Assembly: GCA_037074705.1 (NCBI GenBank)
Contig: CM073593.1
Location: 6,577,001-6,641,000 of the forward strand
DNA length: 64,000 bases
Source of the DNA: Zhengitettix transpicula
Taxonomy: Eukaryota > Arthropoda > Insecta > Orthoptera > Tetrigidae
Reading direction: 5' to 3'
The notes under the pieces are model-generated. The model saw nothing but the letters and a program-made list of their open reading frames with translations. It made no database searches and had not been told where the DNA came from. The position numbers were made by a program, and so were the translations under genes. Position 1 is the stretch's first letter. Each line of letters opens with the position of its first letter. This document shows positions 51,600-62,723 of this stretch, piece by piece.

Positions 51600-52035
51600 C
51601 AGAAGATATGCTGACGATAGTGTAACAGACAAGATTAAGTGATAAATAAATATTACAGAATGGGTCTGCAACCTTCATTTCTTTCGTCAGGTGATACAAA
51701 AACGCGAGAGCCGCAAGAACGACACACCGTACAGGTGACTAACTCAAAAGGTTAACTGTCACTCCGCAGACGACGTTCCTTTGGTATAGGTTTTAGTTTC
51801 TAACCTTTCAGAAGTCTCCGAATCCAATATTGTTATAGTTCCTTGTGCAATATTAACTGGTTTGATACTTTTGGCCATTTAGTCTCGTTCGTTGTTGGTT
51901 CAATATGTTCTTATATTCGTTATGTTTCTCTTGTAATTTACAGACTTTCTGTATCAAAACCAAACGATCCCAGAAAGCGGTAAACGAGTTCGCTCGTTAC
52001 GGTGCTTCGCTGTGATCACTCAAGACGCGTTCAGT
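51600..52035. other. Admp intron 3 start; possible Penelope-type tail
   Basis: 51640-51740 (CTTTCGTCAGGTGATAC, AACGACACACC) weakly resembles the terminal sequence at 1640 and 43770. Confidence 0.35.
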
Positions 52036-52590
52036 TTTTTTTAGGGCAACAGGCTACATGAGGGTAATCCACTTTGGGGAACTCCCCTTTAATATCATAG
52101 GAAGGGATTTGAACGGGGGGATGCGGAAGGGTGGAGGAAGGTAGCCAAGGGTTACTAGGGCCCCCGGGCTATAGTTTAAGGAACCTACCCGGCATTCGCC
52201 TAAAGAAATGCAGGGAAAACCCTACGAAAACCTGCATCGGGTAGGTCGGGCATTGGGTACTTGTCCCACGCCCTTCCGATAGCGGGAAAGGAGTTTGCTG
52301 TGGGGACGCAGCATTCCCTTCTCCGTGCCTCGACCAGTTTAGGAGGCAGCTGGCCGACTATTCCAATGGGAATAGCGGACAACTCTTACCGTATGCCCAA
52401 GGTCTGTGACCCCGGAACATACACCTCTCAGAACAGGCCAAGGTAAATCGGCTTGTGGGAACCTTAGTTCAAAAACCGAGAGGAAAAGGCATACCCGAAG
52501 GTAGCCCCTTCGTATCTCTCCTAAAAGGTTCTGCCTGCGGGAGAAAACCCTCGCAGGTTACCTGCGAGAGAATCCTCGCGCAGGCTTTTG
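52036..52590 (-). repeat. A-tailed repeat family, first of three consecutive copies
   Basis: Minus orientation, starting with TTTTTTTTAGGGCAACAGGC and ending in the TCGCAGG-type hairpin head. It keeps the conserved open frame (52261-52446) on the plus strand. It lies in Admp intron 3. Confidence 0.78.
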
Positions 52591-52604
52591 GTTGACGCGT
52601 TCAG

Positions 52605-53110
52605 TTTTTTTTTTTTTTTTTTTTTAGGGCAACAGGCTACATGAGGATGATCCACATTGGACAACTCCCCTTTAATAGCATAGGAAGGGTTTAGAAAGGG
52701 GGGATGCGGAAGGGTAGAGGAAGGTAGCCAAGGGTTAACTAGGGCCCCCGGGCTATGGTTTAAGGATCCTACCCGGCATTCGCCTAAAGAAATGCAGGGA
52801 AAATCCTAGAAAAACCTGCATCGGGTAGGTCGGGCATTGGGTACTTGTCCCACGCCCTTCCGATAGCGGGAGAGGAGTTTGCTGTGGGGACGCAGCATTC
52901 CCTTCTCCGTGCCTCGACCAGTTTAGGAGACAGCTGGCTGACTATTCCAATGGGAATAGCGGACAACTCTTGCCGTATGCCCAAGGTCTGCGACCCCGGA
53001 ACATACACCTCTCAAAACAGACCGAGGTGCCTCGGCATGTGAGAACCTTAGTTCAAAAAAACCAGAGAGATGTGAGAGCATCCCCAAAGGTAGCCCCCGC
53101 CAGAGCTCTC
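52605..53110 (-). repeat. A-tailed repeat family, second consecutive copy (T21 tail)
   Basis: It begins with a run of 21 T, the longest tail of any copy here and so perhaps the youngest insertion. The body closely matches its neighbours, and the conserved frame at 52845-53042 is intact. Confidence 0.78.
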
Positions 53111-53130
53111 TGGGGTCTGTTGAATCGTTA

Positions 53131-53440
53131 AGTTTTTTTTTTAGGGCAATAGGCTACATGAGGGTAATCCACTTAGGGCAACTCCCCTTTAATAGCATAG
53201 GAAGGGATTTGAAAGGGGGGATGCGGAAGGGTAGAGGAAGGTAGCCAAGGGTTAACTAGGGCCCCCGGGCTATATTTTAAGGATCCTACCCGGCATTCGC
53301 CTAAAGGAATGCAGGGAAAACCTTAGAAAAACCTGCATCGGGTAGGTCGGGCATCGGGTACTTGTCCCACGCCCTTCCGATAGCGGGAGAGGAGTTTGCT
53401 GTGGGGACGCAGCTTACCCCTCGCCATGCCTTGGCCTGTT
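53131..53440 (-). repeat. A-tailed repeat family, third consecutive copy, truncated
   Basis: It starts with TTTTTTTTTAGGGCAATAGG and stops after GCAGCTTACCCCTCGCCATG. The head half is missing. Confidence 0.75.
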
Positions 53441-54317
53441 AAGCGCCACATACCCCAATATAATGTCAAAAACATCTTAAGCGGCCGCGAGACATTCAAT
53501 ATTATCGTCAATATACCGTACAATAATATTGACCGTCTGTAGATCAATATATTGCGTGTTCGTTAGAATTTAGCACATGTGCCGCTTCTCCGTGTATGTC
53601 AATCGGCTTTTCAGTGATAAAGTCTTTAGTATCGGTTTAAACTCCTTAATCTTACTTTATATGCTACATCTCCAATTGTAAGTTAAAATATGGCTCCCCC
53701 AACCTGGGTGTTATCTCCCTGTTGCCAGGGGAGATGCGGAAGTTGGATATCACGCCCCCAGGGCCAAGTGTCTTCCCCAAGGGATTCAGGCTTCAATGTC
53801 GGGCCTGCCCATCAACCCCCCCCCCCCCCCCCAAACTCCTGGGTTTCAGTATCCACCTCGAGGGATTTTTACGAGTCCAACCCAATGTGAGCTGTCGCTC
53901 ACCCCGACTGCCAGGTTTTTCGCTGAAGGTTCTGGTTGACCACGCGCATTGCTCTTTTTGGGATCGCTACGTGGGCCCCGGTACCACGAGCGACCTCCGG
54001 GGTCACCCTAGGGTAGAGTTGCACTTTCAGGTCAGCTAGGTACGTCATCTTCCAGTAAAACTCGCGACGAGGGACTCTTCAGCCGACCTGGCCGCCCCCT
54101 GTATTGCTGGTCCCCGGTCGATGAGGCACGTTCCTGTTACCTGACTTTGAAGCTTCCATCCCCTCACAGAATAACAATGGGATGCGAAATCACCGCCAAA
54201 CTGTCGGTTCAGTAGAGATCGTAGCGTTCCCACACAGCCAGGAGATTTCGTTGTCGAATAACTGAGGTTGTATTCAGTTAAAAATGTTCGATATTTATTG
54301 TGCCTGTGTGCCTGCAG
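53441..54317. other. Admp intron 3, unidentified GC-rich stretch
   Basis: 53690-54240 is GC-rich and has a 105-codon plus-strand frame (53722-54039) without recognised domains. Probably an old repeat. Confidence 0.35.
53816..53832. repeat. Poly-C run (17)
   Basis: A homopolymer C run inside a GC-rich, unidentified stretch of Admp intron 3. Confidence 0.85.
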
Positions 54318-54639
54318 GTGCGGGTGTACCAGGTGGAGGACGAGGACGCCCTATCAGAGGCCGACGCCCAGCGTCTGCTGAGCGTCCACTACGTGCGCCT
54401 GCATGCGGCGGGCTGGCTCGTGTTCAACGTGCGTCCCGCAGTGCTGGCGTGGGTGTCGGGGGCGGCGCCCAACAAAGGGCTCCTGGTGACGGCGACGACG
54501 CTGGCGGGCGACGCCGTTCCTCTGCGCTGGGCTCGGCGAGGCAAGCACCACGGGTCCCGACAGCCCATCCTCGTGCTCTTCAACGACGACGGCCGCGACA
54601 CTCACGCTCACACGGAGGACACGCCAAGAGCAGGACCAG
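54318..54639 (+). CDS. Admp: ADMP-like BMP ligand, exon 4 (prodomain C-terminal part)
   Basis: The acceptor is GCCTGCAG at 54317, phase 0; the donor is CCAG|GTGACG, phase 1. Residues 137-243 start VRVYQVED and carry WLVFNVRPAVLAWV at 169-182 (the conserved 'W-F-V-t-a-v-W' amphipathic stretch of prodomains), NKGLLVTATT at 188-197 and QPILVLFNDDGR at 218-229, the last prodomain strand. RWAR at 206-209 fits a minimal furin pattern but lies before that strand, so cutting there would leave prodomain on the ligand. GC content is very high compared with the flanking introns. The opposite strand shows open frames here that are shadows of this exon. Confidence 0.85.
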
Positions 54640-54744
54640 GTGACGAGAAAATACATAAATAACAACTTCATAAAAAGGACGACCAATTTGGGAATTTCAT
54701 GTACGGAATGGACGTTTCAGAATACCAACCCTTAAGCGAGATCT

Positions 54745-55585
54745 CATCCAATGATGAAAGGTGCTGAAATTATACACAAACAACATCGGGAATAATAGTA
54801 TCAACCTCATTGATCCCAAAAAGTATTTAACCTACGCAAATATCAGCCGCTTGAGCATGTTTGAAAATTTCCCCTGTTCACCCCTGCACCTGGGGGTTGA
54901 AGACGTATCTTACCCTTATAGAGTTTTTTTCCCGGTTTGAAAAGGAACAAGTGTACAAAAATTTAGTCAAATTTTCTCCAGGTATATTTGTAAGCGGAAC
55001 ATACACAAATTGTTTTCCCTTTCCACCCTCTTCGTAGGGGTAGGAGAACACCTTATCCATAAATCTGAATGTTATGATTATATTAAGCGACTTCGATAAC
55101 CACGGATTCGACTCTAATCTCGGTTGTATTTGCGTTATTGTTATGTATCGCCTCTCCATCGCCACCCGATCCTATGGCTGCTCCCCTCCTATGCCGGAAG
55201 AGGTTGAAATTATTCACAAGCAACATTGTGAGAAATACTATCAATCTCTTTCACCGCTATGTTTTTTTACTTGGCGCAAATATCGGTCTTTAACATGTTT
55301 TAAAATTTCCACCCCAGTCCATCCCGGATCCTGTTAATCAAACGGTAAATTGATTGTCATAAATAAACTAAACGAAATCCATTCCCCCGGATTTGAGTCT
55401 AATCTCCGTTCCATTCGCGATATTTTCCATCCCCGTACCTGGGGATGGTAGACGTGTCTTACCCCCACAGTAATTGTTTTCTGGTACGTAATTTGGTGAA
55501 ATTTTCTCCACGCGTGCAGATTTATATGCGGAACATACGCACATACATACACATAAACATACATTCATGCAACTTTTTGAGTAGA
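54745..55585 (+). repeat. ~290 bp tandem repeat block (block 9)
   Basis: Units with ACAAACAACATCGG, GACTCTAATCTCGG and TTTAACATGTTTTAAAATTT, ending with GTGCAGATTTATATGCGGAA and CATACATAC repeats near 55560. It begins about 105 bp after Admp exon 4 and lacks the usual head. Confidence 0.7.
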
Positions 55586-55589
55586 AGAT

Positions 55590-55870
55590 TTGGTGACCTT
55601 TTATTTTGTCCCATGTAGCAGGAATTACAATCATAAGAAGACATTTTATAAACTAGTGAATGTTTGATATAGGCTGTGAAGTGTGTTCGTGTGACTTTTT
55701 GTCGGGAAGGGAAGAGTATTAGCAAATATAGAAATTTTATATACTTTAAAGATTTGGAGAAAATTGTGATTTAAAATTTGGAACGAAAAAAAAATTTTGT
55801 TGAGGAGTTGGGGGGTAAGTAGTGTTAGTAGTAGGGAATTGTATTTTACAAAATCTAATATTTAATAAAA
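55590..55870 (-). mobile_element. Penelope-like element fragment (GIY-YIG start)
   Basis: The minus strand reads SLVYKMSSYDCNSCYMGQ, the start of a GIY-YIG domain, similar to NCNSCYIGQ at 2110. The upstream sequence (55720-55860) resembles the linker region of the first fragment. It directly abuts the tail of the ~290 bp repeat block 9. Confidence 0.55.
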
Positions 55871-56001
55871 TGTTTCCGAAAGTATTAACATATTGAAGGA
55901 ATGATATTTAAGTGCTTTAAGAGTTTTTAACAAGGCATTGAATATATATATATTGTAACAAGTTAATTGATATTGTTGGAATAATCCAACAATATATATA
56001 T

Positions 56002-57123
56002 TGTAATGAATAAAAGATTTTAATTAATTAACAATTAATTTGCCCCACGTAGAGGAAGCTAAAATGTAATAAATAGAATATTAACAAAATTTAAGCAATT
56101 GATTAATGGATTAAATTTATTTTATTAAATTTAAACGAAAAGGATTCAAAATAATTTACCAAATTTTAAACTTCACAAAACAATTAATTTATTCCAAGTA
56201 AAATAACAACATTTCTTGACGTGATTATTTACATTTATGTTCTTGCAATTTTACAGATTTTATTAACTCTCATCTCAGGGTCGTTTATTTGGGCCATCTA
56301 ATCAACCTTTAAACATTTAAATTAAACAATCAAAATTTTTCTTTACAACATTAACGTTAAACAATAAAATAAACGTGAAACCGAAATCTGACGATTTGAT
56401 CCTTATTTAACGTTTACAAACTTGTAATAAATTTCTTTCTACTTACAGTCTCTGCTGGTACCAGGCTTTCGTTTTGGGCTCTGATGCACTATACACTTTT
56501 GACATTTAACAGGCCATAATTTCACTGAATTTAAATTGATTACAAAACACTGTCCAAACTTCGGTATCTCTCAACAGGAACGATTACTCCATACAGCTTC
56601 TGTGATTTTTCGCATTAAGTCTCTCTCTCGCCGGCAAATATGGTATTTCTCGTTCTAACTATTGGTCAGCAAGATTGATATCAGACTCATTCTCGATAAA
56701 ATTCGCGGTTAGTTTTGCTATTTGAATTTCTGCGCGTGGCTTTGCTTATTGAAAACTTTACTGCAACTTTACTCGATGAATTTTATGTCCAAAACTTTTA
56801 CTCAATGAATTTACTGTCCGTAACATTTACTTGATCAAATGTCTGCCCGCGACTTTTCTTGATGAATATTTGCCCGCAAGTGCCGCCGTTAGACTGGAGT
56901 TTTAGAAATGCCTGCTGCCGACAAAGGCTCGCCTGTAGATGTGTACCCATTGTTGTTTTATAATTTCGCCGATAACAATCCACCACAAATTTCCAATTAT
57001 CAAACCACTAATTGCCTCTAATTAGTATTATATATATTGTAATAATCAAAAAGAATTGTAATGGATTTCTGAAACAATTCAAATTTTCTGTCCAAACAAT
57101 TAATGGCCTAATTAATTGGCATT

Positions 57124-57126
<3 letters not shown>
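56002..57126 (+). mobile_element. Possible related solo LTR, copy D (about 1125 bp)
   Basis: It starts TGTAATGAATAAAAG and ends AATTGGCATTACA with ATAT on both sides, sharing terminal bases with copies A-C but diverged inside. Assigned from its ends and target duplication; internal homology needs alignment. Confidence 0.5.

Positions 57127-57168
<42 letters not shown>
57127..57168. repeat. (AT)n microsatellite between two LTRs
   Basis: About 42 bp of pure AT alternation, lying exactly between LTR D and LTR C and probably the insertion target of both. Confidence 0.9.
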
Positions 57169-57171
<3 letters not shown>

Positions 57172-58110
57172 AATATTTAATTATAATATGAATGTGGCGT
57201 TTTTAAATGAAAGAACTTAAGTGAAAACTATTAAACAAGATTTATTAACAATTTTAAAACAAGTATAAAATACACAAAATATTTGGGATCTCAGGGTCTT
57301 CAACTGGGTTTGATAAATGGCAGAATTATATAATCAAAATTACATTTACTTTTTATGGAAATCAATGCGTCTGAACATAGACGAAATTTGTTGCGGAAGA
57401 AATAATACTAAAGATTGAATTTAAACAATTTTAATTTTATCAAGAATTAACGATCTCATTTTATCGATAATTAAATAATTAAAGAACGATCTGACTTTTA
57501 TCTTTTAAACACGGTTTACAAATTATTTTAAAGTTTTTCTCTACTTACGGCCGCCCAGGTCTCTTTTTAGCTTTTCGTGCACAATTTTGGGGACATCACT
57601 GATTCTAAGTACTCACAGACTCTAAATGTTCACAGGCTCTAATTGGCGTTGTTTGTTAGTTGGTTTAACACAAATTGGTTGGTTCTCGATGCTTTACTGC
57701 AACCTGGATTTGTAGATCTCGTGACTTTAGTTGAAAATGGACTTCATTGGTTTGTCTATGGCCAGCATGATGAATCTACGCTCGACCACCGAATACACAC
57801 TAGTTGCTCTGTCTCCTTCCCGACTGAATATTGCTTTACTTTTTAATATTTGGAGGCATGTTTGTGACTGGACCACATTCTTTCGTTCTGACTGCCGACT
57901 GTAAAACTTTTCGTCTGATCTATTCGCTGTCTGCTGCCCGACTGATCGTTCGTCTCGTAAATTTTGAGCGCGTAAAACCTTCTCGACCGACCAACGATGC
58001 TTTCCTTGCCTTGCCGGTTTGTTGCGGCGTCCGCTCTATATCCACTAATAATGAGCCCTCTACAATTCAACTTTTCAATTAGAACAATGCCTTAATTACC
58101 AATTACTACA
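57169..58110 (+). mobile_element. Solo LTR, copy C (942 bp)
   Basis: It starts TGTAATATTTAATTATAATA and ends CCAATTACTACA with ATAT on both sides. Strongly similar to copy A over most of its length (GGGATCTCAGGGTCTTCAAC, TCTAATTGGCG, CGACTGAATATTGC). It lies in Admp intron 4. Confidence 0.85.
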
Positions 58111-59762
58111 ATATATATATATAGGGTTATCTAATATTCCCTTTAGAAACTCTTAGGACTTGTTGCGGGCACTGATCTTCATGCTTTTAATGTGTAATGG
58201 TATTTAGAATTTGAAATGGAAATAATAAAATAAATTTATTTCAGTAGAAAAAGTAACGGCCATTAATGTCCCGCCATTATGGCACTAAGGAGTGAGATAA
58301 TACAGCTGTTGTAGCAGGGGAAACAATAAATGAACCCTTATTTCCATCAGATTGTGTTCTCTCATCGGTTGCGTGAAGTGACGAGGGCTAATGTCACTCC
58401 AGAGAGGAATGTTTGCCCGAGGCTGGCTAACGATATGCAAATGTGGGAGCTCGCGTGCTCCAGCTATCATCTGTGCGCAATCAGCAACGGTTATTCTTAG
58501 TCTCGATCCAATCCCCAGATACGACCTTCCCATAAACGTCAACGATCGGCAAAATATTACAAAGAGAGCAAATATTATAGTCTCTGGAAGAGGAATGCGC
58601 CTTAAACCGACTAAACGTCATCGAGATGTCTAGATGAAACGCTCTGCACAGGAAAACTCAAGACTGTCAGAACACGAGTTCCTTTCTCTAGTAATTATGG
58701 CCAGCGTGTTTATGGCTGGTTAAGGTTGTTCTCTCAACGGAATTATTAAAGTCCGGTTATGTATTGCTCGTCTCGTGACAAAGGAATTAAAAAATCTAAA
58801 TACATTATAAATGATACAACCCTTTTTTAACAGCCAAAATTCAGAAGGTTTCGGTTATATAAAACCATATTTATCTGTCAGTACTAGGCCACAGAACATC
58901 AAGGTTCTATTTGTAAACAATAAAAACTGTCATAACTTAGTAATCAGTTCGCCTACGCAAATTTAGTAACTAAAATAATCAGATGAATATGGATTTTAAT
59001 CTTGACACGTTTTAAGGTAATTATCATTCAAAGCAAAAAATTATATGCAAATCTTAAAAAAGGGTTGTATCACTTATAAAATTTATATGAAAATAACAGA
59101 TATTTAACGGATATTTAAAAAACTAAATATTTAATCAGGAAATACATTTCAAGGATGTCGGGTAAAATGGGGAATGTGAGCTACTATTTATGATATTTTT
59201 ATAATAGAAAATATAATATACCGTTGATATTCACGTAAATAAAGAATTTCGAAGGTTACAATGAGGACCTCACTTGTAAAACGAAACAAAACGAACAACG
59301 AACGGATTTGAAGGAATTACTTGTTTCTTCATGTGAGTAACACATTATCGCATACGGAATTCAAAAGCATCAGTGACCTTTTCTTTAGAACTAAACTATG
59401 AAATAGTGTTAACTAAAAGAAGTTTACTTTCGCTCCTCACATCATAAATTTTTTCAGCCCATTGAAGTGAAATATATATTTTATATACATTTTTTAAATA
59501 TATTTTAAACACAGGAATGTAATATTTTTGCATTTATTTTAAATTATTTAATTTTTATTCAAAAATACTTTGTTTAAGGGCCGTTGACATTTATTACTTG
59601 TGTTCACTTTCCGCAAATTGGGTATTAAATAAGTTCAGTTCTACAACGCACTTAGGGGCTTCGTCTGCCAGACTGTCATCTTCCGTGGATTTTTTGAGTG
59701 GTCAAAGTAGTGATTCTGCTTCCGTCTTAATCCCATTTTTCCTGATTATGACTTGCATAATA
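58111..59762. other. Admp intron 4, nothing identified
   Basis: AT-rich. 58290-58640 is GC-richer and has a plus-strand frame of 80 codons (58391-58633) with no domain match. Confidence 0.4.
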
Positions 59763-60165
59763 TTTTTTTTAGGGTAACAGGCTACATGAGGGTAATCCAC
59801 ATAGTGGCAACTCCCCTTTAATAGCATAGGAAGGGATTTGAAGGGGATGCGGAAGGGTAGGGGAAGGTAGCCAAGCGTTTACTAGGGCCCCCGGGCTATG
59901 GTTGAAGGATCCTACCAGGCAATTCGCCTAAAAGTGATGCAGGGAAACTCTAGAAAAACCTTCATCAGGTAGGTCGGGCATTTGGTACTTGTCCCACGCC
60001 ATTCCGACGGCGGGAGAGGGGTTAGCTGTGGGGTCGCAGCTTTCCCCTCTCCGTGCCTTGACCGGTTTAGGCAGCTGGCCGACTATTCCAATAGGAATAG
60101 AGGACAACTCTTACAGTATGTCCTACGCCTGCGACCCACAAAAATCGAGGCCCATAACGAGGATT
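59763..60165 (-). repeat. A-tailed repeat family copy, diverged
   Basis: It starts with TTTTTTTTAGGGTAACAGGC and runs through the conserved body to about 60165. The antisense frame is partly kept from 59989. It lies in Admp intron 4. Confidence 0.72.
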
Positions 60166-60419
60166 CGAATCGCTACACTACATGAGAGAGATTATTATAT
60201 ACAAGAAGTGCCCGATCTGACGAATAGATGGCGAGTTCTTGATTGTAAAACATAAGTGATCTAAAGTACTAACCTTATAAAGATTAATTTCGAAGATTGG
60301 AAACGCTACATTATTTAGTGTTTCACAGGCATCATCAGTGAACACGCTCAGGGAATTTTTAATCGTGAAAAAAATTGTCATTATGTGATACAATACTTTC
60401 ATTTGAAACGTCTCAGTCC

Positions 60420-60960
60420 AACCAATATCAAAGTCCGGCGCAGTTTAAAGGAGGGAGTACGACCTGCCAATACGAACATCATAGTGGTCGAGCAACAAAG
60501 TGTCCCGCGAGAAATTGTGACGGAAGTCCAGAAAATGATATTGGATGACCGTCGACTGACAATGCGCGAGCTAGCCGACAAAGTTCTGTCCATTACATAT
60601 ACACTGAAAATTTCAACCAAGAGAGCTGTGCGCAAAATAGCTGCCGCGTTTGCTTACAATGGAACCAAAAAAGGTGTCGTGAGGATGTTTCAGACGGAGG
60701 ATCAGTCAAAGCAGTGAACTGAAAGGGGAAAATTTTCTCACCATACGGCGAAGCCAGTTTCAGCTGCTGGTTAGGTCAAGTTTTTTCGAATGCGCGTCGA
60801 ATAAGTTTAAAAACAATCAACGGCAAGTATTATATAAACTTTTTTGCACCGTTTGAGCGTTGAAATCAAGAAGAAACATCCGCATTTGGCGCAAAAAAAA
60901 AGTGTTGTTTCATCTCGACGATGCACCAACTATATACAGGCAAGGGGTTGCTGCCTTGTC
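60420..60960 (+). mobile_element. Mariner transposase fragment of a different lineage, decayed
   Basis: EIVTEVQKMILDDRRLTMRE (60508-60567) is the helix-turn-helix region. KHPHLAQKK and VLFHLDDAPT near 60880-60930 mark the second catalytic motif (D-D instead of the usual H-D-N or Q-D-N). The part in between is largely deleted. No inverted ends identified. Confidence 0.65.
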
Positions 60961-61398
60961 TGTTTAAACCGAAATGAATTAATAATAATTATTAATAATA
61001 ACTAATTTTTTATGTCTTACCAGAATACCTTCGAACTTGACGATGATGCTGATTTGGTAGGTACTTGCAATAGCGAACAGTACTTGGTCAGATTGGAAAT
61101 GCTCTAGGTCGTATCTTTCGGGCTTTAGTCACCAAATTTTATAATATGTGATAGGAGGAGACCCCCGTTTATTCTTATGATTTCACTTTAATCATTTTCT
61201 GAGAATCCATGGAAACCAAATTCGTAAATGCTGAGAAAAACTAGATCGGCGGTATTGAGTCGGTATAAAATTGAGCCTTATTTACAGCGAAATAATGCCT
61301 GACGAGATGTCATTGCAGATTGGAGATGGCTTTCAGCTGATAGGAAGACTATACACAAAGCAGGTCATGAAAATATTTTGATTAAACAGAAAGATATA
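60961..61398. other. Admp intron 4, nothing identified
   Basis: Non-coding sequence between two mariner remnants. Confidence 0.4.
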
Positions 61399-62667
61399 CC
61401 ACTGTGATCAAAAAGTAAGGCGAAATTGTCATTTAAAACGCCCGGGTATTAGGAAGGCAGGTAATTTTTTTCCAAGGTTGGTAGGACTGTCTATAATATT
61501 TGCCAAGCGTCTGTTTGTTAAAAGGTTTAATTATCTCCGAGTTACACGTGTTTTTGTAAATGGGTGATTTTGTTGAGCAAAAAACTTGCATCAAATTTTG
61601 TTTGCGGAACGAATATTCTTGTGCGGACACGTTGAAAATGTTGCGGAAGGCCTTCGGAGACCAAACTATGGCACAAAAAAACGTTTGTAAGTGGTACAAC
61701 GAGTTCAAAGAGGGCCGAGAACGCGTTGAAGACGAACCGCGCTATGGACGACCATCAACGTCTACCGACGAGGGCCACGTTCAAAAAATCAAAGATTTGG
61801 TTCTTGAAAATCGTCGATGGACCTCGCTGATAGTGTTGGAATATCATTTGGCTCAGCCCAACCATTTTGAAGAATGTTTTGTGTCTCAAACGTGTCAAGT
61901 CTCGATTGGTGCCAAAATCGCTCAATTTTTTGGAAAAAAAAGAGTCGCGTTGCTGTGTGTGAAACTTTGCTGTCTGACTATCAGGACCACTTGAAATACA
62001 TCATTACTGGAGACGAGACTTGGATTTACGCATACGAACCTGAAACCACCGACCAATCCAGCGAATATCATGCAAAAGGTGAAGCAAGACCGACAAGACC
62101 ACGGCAAAGTCGATCGAAAATCAAGGACATGTTGACAGTTTTCTTTGATTATCGTGGTGTGGTGCACTATGAATTACATCCGCCGGGCCAAACTGTCAAC
62201 AAAGAATATTATTTGAGCGTTATGCGTCGTTTGAGTGAAGCTATTCGTCTGAAACGGCCGGAATTATGGGCGAACAACTCTTGGTTCCTTCATCACGATA
62301 ATGCTCCATGTTATACTGCATTGCTTCTTTGCGACTTTTTTTGCCAAAAACTCGACTCATATCGTTCCGCAACCACCGTATTCGCCTGATTTGGCTCCGT
62401 GCGACTTCTGGCTATTCAGCAAACTCAAAAGACCAATGCGGGGACGCCGTTTTGAAACGATTGAGGAGATAAAAACCGAATCGAAGAAGGTCTTGAAGGC
62501 TATACCGGAAAAGACTATTCCGACTGTTTCGAGGACTGAAAAAAGCGTTGGAAAACGTGCGTTTTATCGGACGGGGATTACTTTGAAGGGGCTGAAATTG
62601 ATTTGGAAGAAGAAATAAAGAATTTATATTTTATAAATAAATTTACTTTCGTTTTTTTTCACAGAGG
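61399..62667 (+). mobile_element. Mariner transposon, both ends present, frameshifted (copy 3)
   Basis: 1269 bp between TA dinucleotides. The left end CCACTGTGATCAAAAAGTAA and the right end pair imperfectly (complement starts CCTCTGTGAAAAAAAACGAA). The transposase starts at 61560 (MGDFVEQKTCIKFCLRNEYS) and keeps ITGDETWIYAYEPETTDQ, HHDNAPC and PYSPDLAPCDFWLF, so all three catalytic Asp are present but split over three frames (breaks near 61850-61900 and 62330). It is a different mariner lineage from copies 1 and 2. Its right end lies 56 bp before Admp exon 5. Confidence 0.9.
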
Positions 62668-62723
62668 TATACGAACGGGATTTTTTATTCGTGAAATTTG
62701 ATATCATCGTTTATTTGATTCAG

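Noticed and set aside
54354..54686. 110-codon minus-strand frame over Admp exon 4
   Set aside because: Antisense shadow of the prodomain exon; Arg/Val-rich with no family resemblance.
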